Shown one piece after another: positions 9,102-16,338 of a stretch of DNA of 64,000 nucleotides (the first letter of the stretch is position 1; the number at the start of each line of letters is the position of its first letter). A model generated the notes under the pieces. The model was not told the DNA's origin. It saw only the letters and a program-made list of their open reading frames with translations, and searched no databases. The translations under genes were made by a program, and so were the position numbers. This stretch comes from Denitrobaculum tricleocarpae (lineage in GTDB: Bacteria; Pseudomonadota; Alphaproteobacteria; Kiloniellales; Kiloniellaceae): assembly GCF_007004665.1 (NCBI RefSeq), contig NZ_ML660058.1:300383-364382 (forward strand), written 5' to 3'.

Positions 9102-10271
9102 TTGATCCTGCGCGCGCTGCGAAGGGGCGGGGCGCAGTCGCGCACGGCGCTGGGCCGGGTGACCGGCCTGAGTCCGGCGGCGGTTTCGGGCATTACCTCC
9201 GCGATGCTGGAAGAGGGGCTTCTGGTTCAGGCCGACGCACAGATCGAAGCGGCCAAAGGGCGGGGCCGGCCCCAGGTCAAGCTTTCGCTCAACCCGCTGC
9301 ACGGCAGCGTGGTCGCGGTCATGATCGCGGTCAACCGCATCCGCCTGAAGCTGATCGACTACGCCGGCGAGGAACGTGCGGAAAGCCAGGTCGATGTCGC
9401 GGCGCTGGAGCTGCAGCGCGGCGATTTCATCCGCACCATCGGCGATGCGGTATTTACCCTGCTCGAGGAGAGCCCGCTTCCGGCCGGCCCGCTGTCGCGC
9501 ATCGAAATTTCAGTCCAGGGTATCACCGACGGCGCGGGCGCGAAGATCCTCTGGTCGCCGGTGCTGCGCGCGCGCGAAATCGACCTTGGACGCCGGTTCT
9601 CCCGGCGCTTCGGCGTGCCGGTTTCGGTGATGAACGACTGCGCCGCCATGACCGAGGCCCTGCAGTGGATCGATCCGCCGCGCTACCGCGAGCGCTTCGC
9701 GGCGGTCCTCATCGGTTATGGCGTCGGCATGGGGCTTTTCATCGACGGCGCGCCCTTCGTCGGCCTGCGCGATTCCGCCGTCGAGTTCGGTCATATGAAC
9801 CACGTGCCTGAAGGCGCGCTCTGCCGCTGCGGCCGTCGGGGCTGCGTCGAGGCCTATGCCGCGGACTACGCGATCTGGCGGCGGGCCAGGGGCCTGGATG
9901 CTGCCAAGCTGGTCGCGCCGCCGCCGGCGGAGGAGATGGCGCGGATCGAAGAGCTGGCCCGCGCAGGCGATGAACGGGCGCGTGCGGCCTACAGAGAGGC
10001 GGGCTGTGCCATCGGTTTCGGCCTCGGGCGGCTGTTCGCTCTGATCGGTCCGGTGCCGGTGGCCTTCACCGGCAGCGGTACCCGAGCCATCGATCTGCTG
10101 GAGGAAGGCCTGCGCGACGGCTTCGAGCAGAGCCTGGTGGAAGACCTGCGCGGTGAACTGGTTTTCGAGACCCTGGGAGACGAGGCGACACTGGTCTTCA
10201 AGGGCCTCGCCATGGCCGCGCTCAACCGCCTGGACACCGAGGACGTTGCGGCGCTGCAGGTCTCTACCTAA
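9102..10271 (+). CDS. ROK family transcriptional regulator (XylR-like)
   Basis: 389 residues from TTG 9102. N-terminal winged helix-turn-helix (QSRTALGRVTGLSPAAVSGI), then a ROK kinase-like domain with the zinc motif CRCGRRGCVEAYA and a glycine loop (IGYGVGMGLFIDG). It probably represses the divergent xylFHG operon in response to sugar. The TTG start cuts into the first HTH helix. Coding-like sequence in this frame (EKIRKATIDLVRENNRA) runs back to about 9039 without ATG, GTG or TTG, while a plausible ATG at 9043 is one base out of frame. A frameshift or base-call error at the 5' end is likely. Confidence 0.8.
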   Translation: MILRALRRGGAQSRTALGRVTGLSPAAVSGITSAMLEEGLLVQADAQIEAAKGRGRPQVKLSLNPLHGSVVAVMIAVNRIRLKLIDYAGEERAESQVDVAALELQRGDFIRTIGDAVFTLLEESPLPAGPLSRIEISVQGITDGAGAKILWSPVLRAREIDLGRRFSRRFGVPVSVMNDCAAMTEALQWIDPPRYRERFAAVLIGYGVGMGLFIDGAPFVGLRDSAVEFGHMNHVPEGALCRCGRRGCVEAYAADYAIWRRARGLDAAKLVAPPPAEEMARIEELARAGDERARAAYREAGCAIGFGLGRLFALIGPVPVAFTGSGTRAIDLLEEGLRDGFEQSLVEDLRGELVFETLGDEATLVFKGLAMAALNRLDTEDVAALQVST

Positions 10272-10303
10272 ATTGTAGGTCCCGTCAATCGAGGCTGACG
10301 CAC

Positions 10304-10759
10304 ATGGGCTCCTATTCAATTCGTCATCTGGGGGCAGGTGATGTCACGTTATTTCGCGAACTGGTCACGCTGTTCGGCGAAGCCTTCGAAGATCCAGAGA
10401 CCTATTGCGGGGCGCAGCCCGGCAAGACCTATCTTGAGGAGTTGCTTGGCGGCTCGGACTTTATCGCACTGGCGGCCTTTCAGGACGGCCGGGTGACCGG
10501 CGGCCTCTCGGCTTATGTCCTGAAGAAGTTCGAGCAGGAGCGCAGCGAGATCTATATCTACGATCTTGCGGTCGCGGAGGATCACCGGCGCAAGGGCATC
10601 GCCACGGCGCTGATCGAAGATCTCAAGGTCATTGCCGCCGCGCGCGGGGCCTACGTCATCTACGTGCAGGCCGACCTGATCGATCTGCTCGCGATTGCCC
10701 TCTACACGAAGCTGGGAACGCGCGAAGACGTCCTCCATTTCGACATCGAGGTTCTGTAA
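10304..10759 (+). CDS. AAC(3)-I-like GNAT acetyltransferase
   Basis: 151 residues. The central and C-terminal parts closely follow the AAC(3)-I aminoglycoside 3-N-acetyltransferases: FIALAAF, FEQERSEIYIYDLAVAEDHR, RRKGIATALI (acetyl-CoA P-loop), GAYVIYVQAD, ALYTKLGTREDVLHFDI. The AAC(3)-I stretch after VQAD, normally Y-G-D-D-P-A, reads LIDLLAIALYTKL here, so the acidic pair is altered. Whether it acetylates aminoglycosides is therefore open. ATG 10304 has GAGG upstream. No resistance-cassette or mobile context is present, so it looks like a resident homologue. Confidence 0.8.
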   Translation: MGSYSIRHLGAGDVTLFRELVTLFGEAFEDPETYCGAQPGKTYLEELLGGSDFIALAAFQDGRVTGGLSAYVLKKFEQERSEIYIYDLAVAEDHRRKGIATALIEDLKVIAAARGAYVIYVQADLIDLLAIALYTKLGTREDVLHFDIEVL

Positions 10760-10850
10760 ACCCACCGCCTGTTGCGTGGTTTGGCTCGCTGTATTCGGCT
10801 TCACAGTGTGGCGCGGACGGCGGTTGGTGAGTTGAACGGCAGCTCAGAGT

Positions 10851-11279
10851 CTAGGCTTTACGCTCGCGCGCAACCTGTGCTTTGAGCTCGCGTTGGAATT
10901 GCTCTAACTCTGCGCGATCTGCATCGCTTATTTTTATGGTGGCTTTCTCCAACTCCAGGAGTTTTGCCCGGTCCAATTCCATCTTGCCGGACAAAATCTC
11001 TTTGACATAGTCGACCAGCGCGAGACGTTCCGGGCTCGGATCCTTAATATGGTCAGGTCCGGTCCCTAAGTCATACTTATGATAGTGGTCGCGAAAATTC
11101 GCACGGGCCGCAGTAAGTGAATACTGGTAGTTTGGGCCTCCCCAAACCGCATCTGCGTCCGGGTCGTCCTGCCCGTCGTCATGCCAACGGCAAACACCGC
11201 AAATCTCATGGCCGCCCCGATACCATATCGTCGGTAAGAAACAGCAAGGGCAGCCGTCGGGAGTTGTCTTTTCTGTCAT
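10851..11279 (-). CDS. CPCC family cysteine-rich protein
   Basis: 142 residues. The N-terminus has GCPCCFLPT (C10, C12, C13) and C27-x-x-C30, a likely small zinc site, followed by the family's conserved GGPNYQYSLTAARANFRDH. This matches the cysteine-rich CPCC family. The second half is helical and charged. These proteins occur as stray cargo in many genomes, often near polymorphic toxin loci; the function is unknown. It is converging with the acetyltransferase gene and has somewhat lower GC than its surroundings. Confidence 0.75.
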   Translation of the reverse strand: MTEKTTPDGCPCCFLPTIWYRGGHEICGVCRWHDDGQDDPDADAVWGGPNYQYSLTAARANFRDHYHKYDLGTGPDHIKDPSPERLALVDYVKEILSGKMELDRAKLLELEKATIKISDADRAELEQFQRELKAQVARERKA

Positions 11280-11312
11280 GGCGGCAAGCTAACAGGGGCA
11301 AAGCGTATTTGC

Positions 11313-11350
11313 AACCGGCGCGCGTAGAGTGACTTTGCCGCGCGCCGGTT
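11313..11350 (-). terminator. GC-rich hairpin downstream of the hydrolase gene
   Basis: Perfect 11-bp arms (AACCGGCGCGC at 11313-11323, its complement at 11340-11350) with a 16-base loop lie 20 bases past the hydrolase stop. A long T run is missing on the minus strand, so termination may be inefficient. Confidence 0.45.
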
Positions 11351-11369
11351 TTGCGTTGCATGCGCAGTC

Positions 11370-12329
11370 TTACTTGATGCCGCGCTTGGTCAGGAAGGCA
11401 CGGATCTTGTCGGCGATCAGGGCACCGTCTTCCTCCAGGGCGAAGTGGCCTGTGTCCAGGATGTTGTAGTCCACATCCTTGAGGTCACGCTTGTAGCCCT
11501 CGGCGCCGGGGACCGGGAAGAAGGCGTCGTTCTTGGCCCAGACGATCAGGGCAGGGGGCTGATGGGTCTTCAGGTAGGCCTGCCATTCCGGGTAGAGCTT
11601 TACGTTGTTCCGGTAATCGTAGAAGAGGCCCAACTGCATCTCGTGCTGGCCGGGGCGCGAGAAGTTGGCGTAATCGAGCAGCCAGTTGTCCGGCAGGATG
11701 GCCTCCGGATTGCGGGTGCCGTGGGTGTACTGCCACTTCAGGCCTTCGAGGCTGAAGACACTTTTCGCGATGGCTTCGCCCTGCTCAGGGGTGCGGTTTG
11801 CCCAGTAGGAGATGATCGGCGCCCAGGTCTCCTCGTTAATGCCTTCCTCATAGGCGTTGCCGTTCTGGACAATCAGCGCCTGAACCCGCTCGGGATGCTT
11901 CACCGCGATGCGCAGGCCGACCGGCGCGCCGTAGTCCTGGATCATCAGCGCGTAGGAGGAGATCCCGCGCTGTTCCAGAAAGCCGTCGATGGTCTCGGCG
12001 ATGTTGTCGAAGCTGTATTCGTACTCGCTCGCGGGCGGGAAGTCGCTGGAGCCGAAACCCGGATAGTCCGGTGCGATCAGGTGGTAGCTGTCGCCCAGAT
12101 CGCGGATCAGGTTGCGGTACTGATGCGAGGAACTGGGAAAGCCGTGCAGCAGAACAATGCTCGGTTTCGCCGGATCGCCGGCTTCGCGATAGAAAATCTT
12201 GTGGCCGCTGACCTTCTCGTAACCGTAGCGAACCGCAGAGTTGTCCGCATGTGCCGGCAAGGCGGTCGTAGCCAGGGCGCTCACCGCAAGTGCGGCGGCG
12301 ATCAGGCCGTTTCGGATGGAATTGCTCAT
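11370..12329 (-). CDS. secreted alpha/beta hydrolase with Asp nucleophile
   Basis: 319 residues with a signal peptide (cleavage near A-H-A-D29). The hydrolase core shows the oxyanion motif LLHGFPSSS (60-68), nucleophile Asp132 in QDYGAPVG, acid Asp268 in AKNDAFFP and His295 in DTGHFALEE. An aspartate nucleophile is typical of haloalkane dehalogenases and epoxide hydrolases rather than esterases. The substrate is not predictable. Export to the periplasm is unusual for those families. It is divergent from a CGNR regulator, which probably controls it. Confidence 0.82.
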   Translation of the reverse strand: MSNSIRNGLIAAALAVSALATTALPAHADNSAVRYGYEKVSGHKIFYREAGDPAKPSIVLLHGFPSSSHQYRNLIRDLGDSYHLIAPDYPGFGSSDFPPASEYEYSFDNIAETIDGFLEQRGISSYALMIQDYGAPVGLRIAVKHPERVQALIVQNGNAYEEGINEETWAPIISYWANRTPEQGEAIAKSVFSLEGLKWQYTHGTRNPEAILPDNWLLDYANFSRPGQHEMQLGLFYDYRNNVKLYPEWQAYLKTHQPPALIVWAKNDAFFPVPGAEGYKRDLKDVDYNILDTGHFALEEDGALIADKIRAFLTKRGIK

Positions 12330-12394
12330 GTTTCGATCTCCCGAAGCAAAGGGTTGGCGGGTTCGAGGCGGGCATGAAGATTTTCGAAACCAAA

Positions 12395-12473
12395 TATAAC
12401 CGCCTTAAATCCATTTTATCGGTTAGATATGAGAGTCTTGTATAACCAGTCAAGTTAAATTATACAGGTTAGA
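12395..12473. promoter_or_regulatory. duplicated dyad operator between hydrolase and CGNR regulator
   Basis: TATAACC at 12395 and 12441, and GGTTAGA at 12421 and 12467, form two copies of TATAACC-N19-GGTTAGA spaced exactly 46 bp apart. The second copy ends against the regulator's ATG. The arms are near complements (GGTTATA versus GGTTAGA). This looks like a tandem operator for autorepression and control of the divergent hydrolase. The binding protein is inferred. Confidence 0.5.
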
Positions 12474-13043
12474 ATGTTTGAGCCGAAATTTCCCTTTCAG
12501 TTCGTCGGCAACGACCTCGCCATCGACTTCGTCAATACGCGGATCCTGGTGCGTGATGAGCTGGTCGATCTTATCGAGACGCCGGAGGCGCTCTCCGCCT
12601 GGCTTGAGGCTGCGGGCGTGACGGCTGCTGGCCGTTGGACGAAGGAGTGGCTGGCGTCGGCCGGCGCGCTGAGGCAGGCCATTCGCGATGCTTTAACGAG
12701 TAAAGCGGCGGGAAAGGCGGCACCGGGCGAGGCGATCAAAGTGATAAACGATCATCTGGCTCAGTCGGCCCGGCAGATGCGCCTCAGCGCGGCCGCTGAT
12801 GGCTATGCACTGGCCCCGGCGCAGGAGCACCTGTCGCCCGAAGCTGTGCTGGGCCTGCTGGCGCAACGGGCGGCAGAGCTGCTGGTGGCCGCTGACCCCA
12901 GATCCCTGAAGAACTGCGCCAATGAAAGTTGCGTGCTGATCTTTAAGGATGTCTCGCGCGGCAACAAGCGGCGCTGGTGCAGCATGGAGACCTGCGGCAA
13001 TCGTTCGAAAGCCGCGGCGCATTATCGCAGCTCAAAGGCTTGA
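12474..13043 (+). CDS. CGNR zinc-finger transcriptional regulator (ABATE domain)
   Basis: 189 residues. The N-terminal domain opens with FVGNDLAIDFVNT, the ABATE/stress-induced N-domain. The C-terminal CGNR zinc finger has C148-x4-C153-x15-C169-x4-C174 and the motif CGNRSKAAAHYR, which contacts DNA. These are one-component regulators often placed beside the enzyme they control, here the divergent secreted hydrolase. ATG 12474 directly follows the dyad repeats. Confidence 0.88.
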   Translation: MFEPKFPFQFVGNDLAIDFVNTRILVRDELVDLIETPEALSAWLEAAGVTAAGRWTKEWLASAGALRQAIRDALTSKAAGKAAPGEAIKVINDHLAQSARQMRLSAAADGYALAPAQEHLSPEAVLGLLAQRAAELLVAADPRSLKNCANESCVLIFKDVSRGNKRRWCSMETCGNRSKAAAHYRSSKA

Positions 13044-13069
13044 AGGTCTTGCGGTTTCGTTTCGCGCAG

Positions 13070-13097
13070 AAAAAACGGCGGCCGAGACGGGCCGCCG
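13070..13097 (-). terminator. rho-independent terminator after PEP-CTERM gene 1
   Basis: 8-bp perfect arms (13076-13083 and 13090-13097) with a 6-base loop, followed on the minus strand by six T residues (plus-strand A run 13070-13075). It ends transcription of the PEP-CTERM gene at 13127-13783. Confidence 0.88.
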
Positions 13098-13126
13098 CTT
13101 GATATCCTGCCGAAGGGCGATGGAGG

Positions 13127-13783
13127 TCAGGCGGTCCTTCGGCGCTGCGCAATGCCCCGACGTGCCAGTCCAAATCCGGCCAGCCCCAGACCGAAAAGCG
13201 CCAGCGTGGCAGGCTCGGGCACTGACACGCTTGGACCGTGGTCTTCCGTGATGAGGGTGATGGTGACGGAGGAGCCGCTGTTCCACCGGGTGGATTCCGG
13301 GCCGCCCCCAAGATCAAATCCGATGACATTGTCAGAAAAAGATATGTCTGCCTCATCGAATCCGGTCACGCCACTCACCGAGAGAAGGAAACCGCTGATC
13401 ACGCTATCTGGACTTCCGAGCCAGAACAAATTGGATAAGAGGACATCGAGCTGCACGTCGTTGAATTCACTATTGCCTTGGAAGCTATAGCCGATCCGAA
13501 CGGAGGACTCCCCGATATCGATATCCCAGGTGAGGGGGACGGGAAATCCGATGCTCGCTTGGCTCAAGACAAACTCGGGGCCGGTGGTTTGAACCACCGT
13601 ACTATCTGACGAGCATGTCAGTGGCCCGAGGTCACTTGAGGCCACGCAGCCGACCGTCTGTCCGATCAGTGTTGCCTGTGCGCCCGGGGCGAAAGCCGTA
13701 AGCAGCCCGCCCAGCAGGAGTGTTCCGAGAAAGCTCTTGAGGGCTATGGTGCCAGTTTTTGATGCCGATTTGAAAAGTTTCAC
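13127..13783 (-). CDS. PEP-CTERM sorted secreted protein 1
   Basis: 218 residues. An N-terminal signal peptide (KSFLGTLLLGGLLTAF...AQA) precedes a Ser/Thr/Gly-rich beta-type domain with two or three Cys. The C-terminus has VPEPATLALFGLGLAGFG followed by an arginine cluster (ARRGIAQRRR), the PEP-CTERM signal cleaved by exosortase. Such proteins are exported and tied to exopolysaccharide or floc formation. No exosortase is in the window. Two TTGGACAAA repeats lie about 160 bp upstream, shared with the second PEP-CTERM gene. Confidence 0.88.
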   Translation of the reverse strand: MKLFKSASKTGTIALKSFLGTLLLGGLLTAFAPGAQATLIGQTVGCVASSDLGPLTCSSDSTVVQTTGPEFVLSQASIGFPVPLTWDIDIGESSVRIGYSFQGNSEFNDVQLDVLLSNLFWLGSPDSVISGFLLSVSGVTGFDEADISFSDNVIGFDLGGGPESTRWNSGSSVTITLITEDHGPSVSVPEPATLALFGLGLAGFGLARRGIAQRRRTA

Positions 13784-14100
13784 TTTTTGTGCCTCGCAGT
13801 TTCGCCGATGCCTTGATGCCGGACAGCAGTCGTTAATAGATCTCGATCAGGGATTCTTATGGCTACCGCATTCGGCGGCACTCTAAGCGTCAGAGGGATC
13901 AGTGGCTGTTTGCGAATGAAAAGGGAAGAGCCGGGCGGCGGTTTGTCCAATCTGCGGGCAAGTTTGTCCAATTTGGAACAATGCTTGTCTGAAAACGCAT
14001 TACCGGTCAGGTGAATCGCAGCGCTTGCATCGCGGAGACCTTCCTCCGATATTTGCCTCCCCGCCGATCTTCAACCCGCTCTTCACATGGAGGGTCTCTC
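13784..14100. other. 317-bp intergenic region with PEP-CTERM upstream repeat
   Basis: This stretch separates the minus-strand PEP-CTERM gene from the monooxygenase gene. It holds the paired 9-bp repeats at 13942-13971 and, near 14090, the GGAGG of the monooxygenase. I see no open frame with a credible start and no RNA gene. Confidence 0.5.
13942..13971 (-). promoter_or_regulatory. 21-bp-spaced TTGGACAAA direct repeat upstream of PEP-CTERM gene 1
   Basis: Plus-strand TTTGTCCAA occurs at 13942-13950 and 13963-13971, which is TTGGACAAA twice on the gene's strand with a 21-bp period, two helical turns. The bases following the distal copy (TTGC, then GCAGA) are also shared with the element at 16115-16144. 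This is a likely activator site common to both PEP-CTERM genes. Confidence 0.6.
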
Positions 14101-14388
14101 ATGCCCCTGATTATTCTCGCCCAGATCACCGCCGCGCCCGGCAAGGAAGAGTTTCTTCAGGGCGAGCTGGAAAAGCTCGTCGCGCCGACCCGTGCCGAGG
14201 AAGGCTGTGTGCAGTACGATCTGCACCGGGACAACGGGAACCCGGGCTTCTTTGTCTTCTACGAGATCTGGGAAAACCGGGAGCTCTGGCAGGCCCATAT
14301 GAACCAGCCGCACCTGGAAGCCTTCCGCGCCGTGACCGAGGGCGCGGTCGCCGAGTTTCAGCTCAATGAAATGAGCAAGATCGCGTGA
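14101..14388 (+). CDS. antibiotic biosynthesis monooxygenase (ABM) family protein
   Basis: 95 residues, the usual size of a single ferredoxin-like ABM domain. Conserved pieces are ITAAPGKEEFLQGELEKL, the R-x-E-E-G-C-x-x-Y-D-L-H strand, FFVFYEIWENRELWQAHM and the C-terminal PHLEAF. YgiN-like members are cofactor-free quinol monooxygenases or act on electrophilic metabolites. ATG 14101 follows GGAGG with good spacing. The DMT transporter starts 30 bases downstream and may be cotranscribed. Confidence 0.88.
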   Translation: MPLIILAQITAAPGKEEFLQGELEKLVAPTRAEEGCVQYDLHRDNGNPGFFVFYEIWENRELWQAHMNQPHLEAFRAVTEGAVAEFQLNEMSKIA

Positions 14389-14418
14389 CGCCCGGCAGAG
14401 CACTCGAAATCGGCTCTC

Positions 14419-15345
14419 ATGTCTGAGAGCGGCGGGGCGGCGGCGCCTGCGGTTCATCCCGTCTCCAGTCCCGTCCGGCCGCTTTACGGCTGGCTGGCGG
14501 CCTTTGCCGTCGTGCTGATCTGGTCCGGATGGGTCGTGGTGTCACGCTTCGGTGTGGTTCAGACCTTGACCATCTACGACATGATGGCTCTGCGCTTTGC
14601 CGTCGCGGCCATTGCCGTTGCGCCTTTCGTCTGGCGCTACTGGCCGCGCCGTCTGCGCTGGTGGCAGATTGTCCTGGTCGCCTGCGGGCAGGGGACGCCG
14701 TATCTGCTGCTTGCGTTCGGCGGGTTTCAGTATGCCCCGGCCTCGCATGCGGGGATCATGATGAACGGCACGCTGCCGATCTTCGCCGCGGTCCTGGGGT
14801 GGATCTGGCTGAAGGACAAGCCCGACAGCTGGCGCGTCGCCGGGATGGCGGTGATCCTGGCCGGCTGTGTGCTGATCGGATGGGACCGGGGCACCGGCGG
14901 CGTGGAGTCCGATGTCTGGATCGGCCATCTGATGTTTCTGGCGGCGACGCTCTTCGTGGCGTTTTTCCTGATCGCCACCAAGGCCTGGCATCTCACGCCC
15001 GTGCAAACCATGGTCTGCATCCCGATCCTCAATCTCATGTGGTTCGCGCCCTTTTACCTGACCGTCCTGCCCAGGGCCGTCATGACGGCGCCCTGGTCCG
15101 AAATCCTGCTGCAGGGCCTCTACCAGGGGCTGGGTCCGAGTGTGATCGCGATCCTGTGTTTCACCACGGCGGTCCGCTCCATCGGCACGTCATCGACTGC
15201 CGCGATGATGGCCATGGTGCCGGGCATGGCGGCTTTACTGGCGATCCCTCTGTTGGGGGAGTGGCCGAGTGCCTTCGCCTGGACCGGGCTGGTGCTGGCC
15301 ACGGGCGGCATTCTGCTGGCCGCCGGCTGGCGGCCAATGAAGTAA
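14419..15345 (+). CDS. EamA/DMT family transporter
   Basis: 308 residues with ten predicted membrane helices in two EamA repeats. The first repeat contains LIWSGWVVVSRFGV and LRFAVAAIAV; the second has FTTAVRSIGTSSTAAMMAMV and an acidic residue in LLGEWPSAF, typical of the drug/metabolite superfamily. Substrates range from amino acids to nucleotides and cannot be assigned. It lies between the ABM gene and an isochorismatase-like gene on the same strand with short gaps, so the three may form a small detoxification or export unit. Confidence 0.85.
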   Translation: MSESGGAAAPAVHPVSSPVRPLYGWLAAFAVVLIWSGWVVVSRFGVVQTLTIYDMMALRFAVAAIAVAPFVWRYWPRRLRWWQIVLVACGQGTPYLLLAFGGFQYAPASHAGIMMNGTLPIFAAVLGWIWLKDKPDSWRVAGMAVILAGCVLIGWDRGTGGVESDVWIGHLMFLAATLFVAFFLIATKAWHLTPVQTMVCIPILNLMWFAPFYLTVLPRAVMTAPWSEILLQGLYQGLGPSVIAILCFTTAVRSIGTSSTAAMMAMVPGMAALLAIPLLGEWPSAFAWTGLVLATGGILLAAGWRPMK

Positions 15346-15377
15346 GCAAAAGACAGTTTGTAAGGGGTTGAATCCAT

Positions 15378-16028
15378 ATGGCTGCTGAGAGCAATTTGAC
15401 CCGCGAACGGCCGCTGGTGCCGGAAGACTCGGCGCTGCTGATCGTCGACGTTCAGAACCTCTGCGCCCGGCGCGACGGCGGAGAATTCAAGGCGCGTTCG
15501 GACGCCGAGATCGCGCGCGACTATGCGGCGTACTTTGCACAGCTGGAAGAGGTTGCCGTCCCCAATATGCAACGGCTGCTGAAGGCCTTCCGCGCGGCCT
15601 CCGTCGAGGTGCTCTATACGACGATCGAGAGCCTGACCCGCGACGGGCGGGACCGCAGCCTGGACTACAAGATCTCCGGCTTCAACGTGCCGAAGGGGGC
15701 GTGGGACGCTAAGGTGATTGATGAACTCGCGCCGGAGGACGACGAGATGGTCTTTCCGAAGTCCTCCTCCTCGGTCTTCATCTCGACCAATATCGACTAC
15801 GTGCTGCGCAATCTCGGCGTGAAGCAGCTGGTGATCTGCGGCCTGAGGACCGATCACTGCGTGGAAAGCGCGATCCGCGACGCCTGCGATCTGGGTTATC
15901 TTGTGACCCAGGTCACCGACGCCTGCGCCTCGATTACGCAAGAACGCCACGAGAACTCCCTGCGGACCATCAAGGGCTATTGCCGTCAGGTGACGACAGA
16001 GGCCCTGCTGGCGGAACTGCCTTGCTGA
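15378..16028 (+). CDS. isochorismatase-like cysteine hydrolase
   Basis: 216 residues. The catalytic triad of the cysteine hydrolase superfamily is visible: Asp24 (LLIVDVQN), Lys128 (FPKSSSSVF) and Cys161 (LRTDHCVESAIRDA), with the cis-peptide region just before the cysteine. Members hydrolyse amides, ureas or isochorismate. The sequence around the triad suggests an amidohydrolase (nicotinamidase, N-carbamoylsarcosine or biuret-type) rather than a true isochorismatase, but the substrate is not certain. ATG 15378 is preceded by AAGGGG. Confidence 0.85.
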   Translation: MAAESNLTRERPLVPEDSALLIVDVQNLCARRDGGEFKARSDAEIARDYAAYFAQLEEVAVPNMQRLLKAFRAASVEVLYTTIESLTRDGRDRSLDYKISGFNVPKGAWDAKVIDELAPEDDEMVFPKSSSSVFISTNIDYVLRNLGVKQLVICGLRTDHCVESAIRDACDLGYLVTQVTDACASITQERHENSLRTIKGYCRQVTTEALLAELPC

Positions 16029-16338
16029 GACCTCTTCCTGTCTGTCGGGGGCGGGAAAAACCTGACGATTCTGCAGCTTTTTGGCGCTCAATCTTAACCA
16101 TGCAAAGCGACATTTTGGACAAAATTGCGCAGATTTTGGACAAAAGGCGTCTACCCTCTTCAACTTCGGTGGTAAAGCTGCCCTTATTGCCGCCGGCAGT
16201 CTCGGCCCAGGGCAGCAGCGATGCGCAGGCATCGGGCTTCCCGCCGGCTTTGAGGCAAATTAACCATGGCCGCTGTCCGGTCGCCGTCGCGTAATCCGCG
16301 ATCAGGGTGGCGGCGGAGGCGGCGGCGAGGAACGAAAA
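16029..16338. other. 310-bp region upstream of PEP-CTERM gene 2
   Basis: This gap holds the paired TTGGACAAA repeats (16115-16144) and, just before the next start, a GGC/GGA-rich leader with GAGGAACG as ribosome site. I see no open frame with a credible start and no RNA gene. Confidence 0.5.
16115..16144 (+). promoter_or_regulatory. 21-bp-spaced TTGGACAAA direct repeat upstream of PEP-CTERM gene 2
   Basis: TTGGACAAA occurs at 16115-16123 and 16136-16144, with the same 21-bp period, orientation and TTGC extension as the element upstream of the other PEP-CTERM gene. It lies 195 bp before the start codon, a distance compatible with an enhancer-type activator. Confidence 0.6.

Noticed and set aside
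15120..16232. 370-codon minus-strand open frame across the transporter and isochorismatase-like genes
   Set aside because: Antisense to both genes, which show clear family motifs; no domain in the antisense product.
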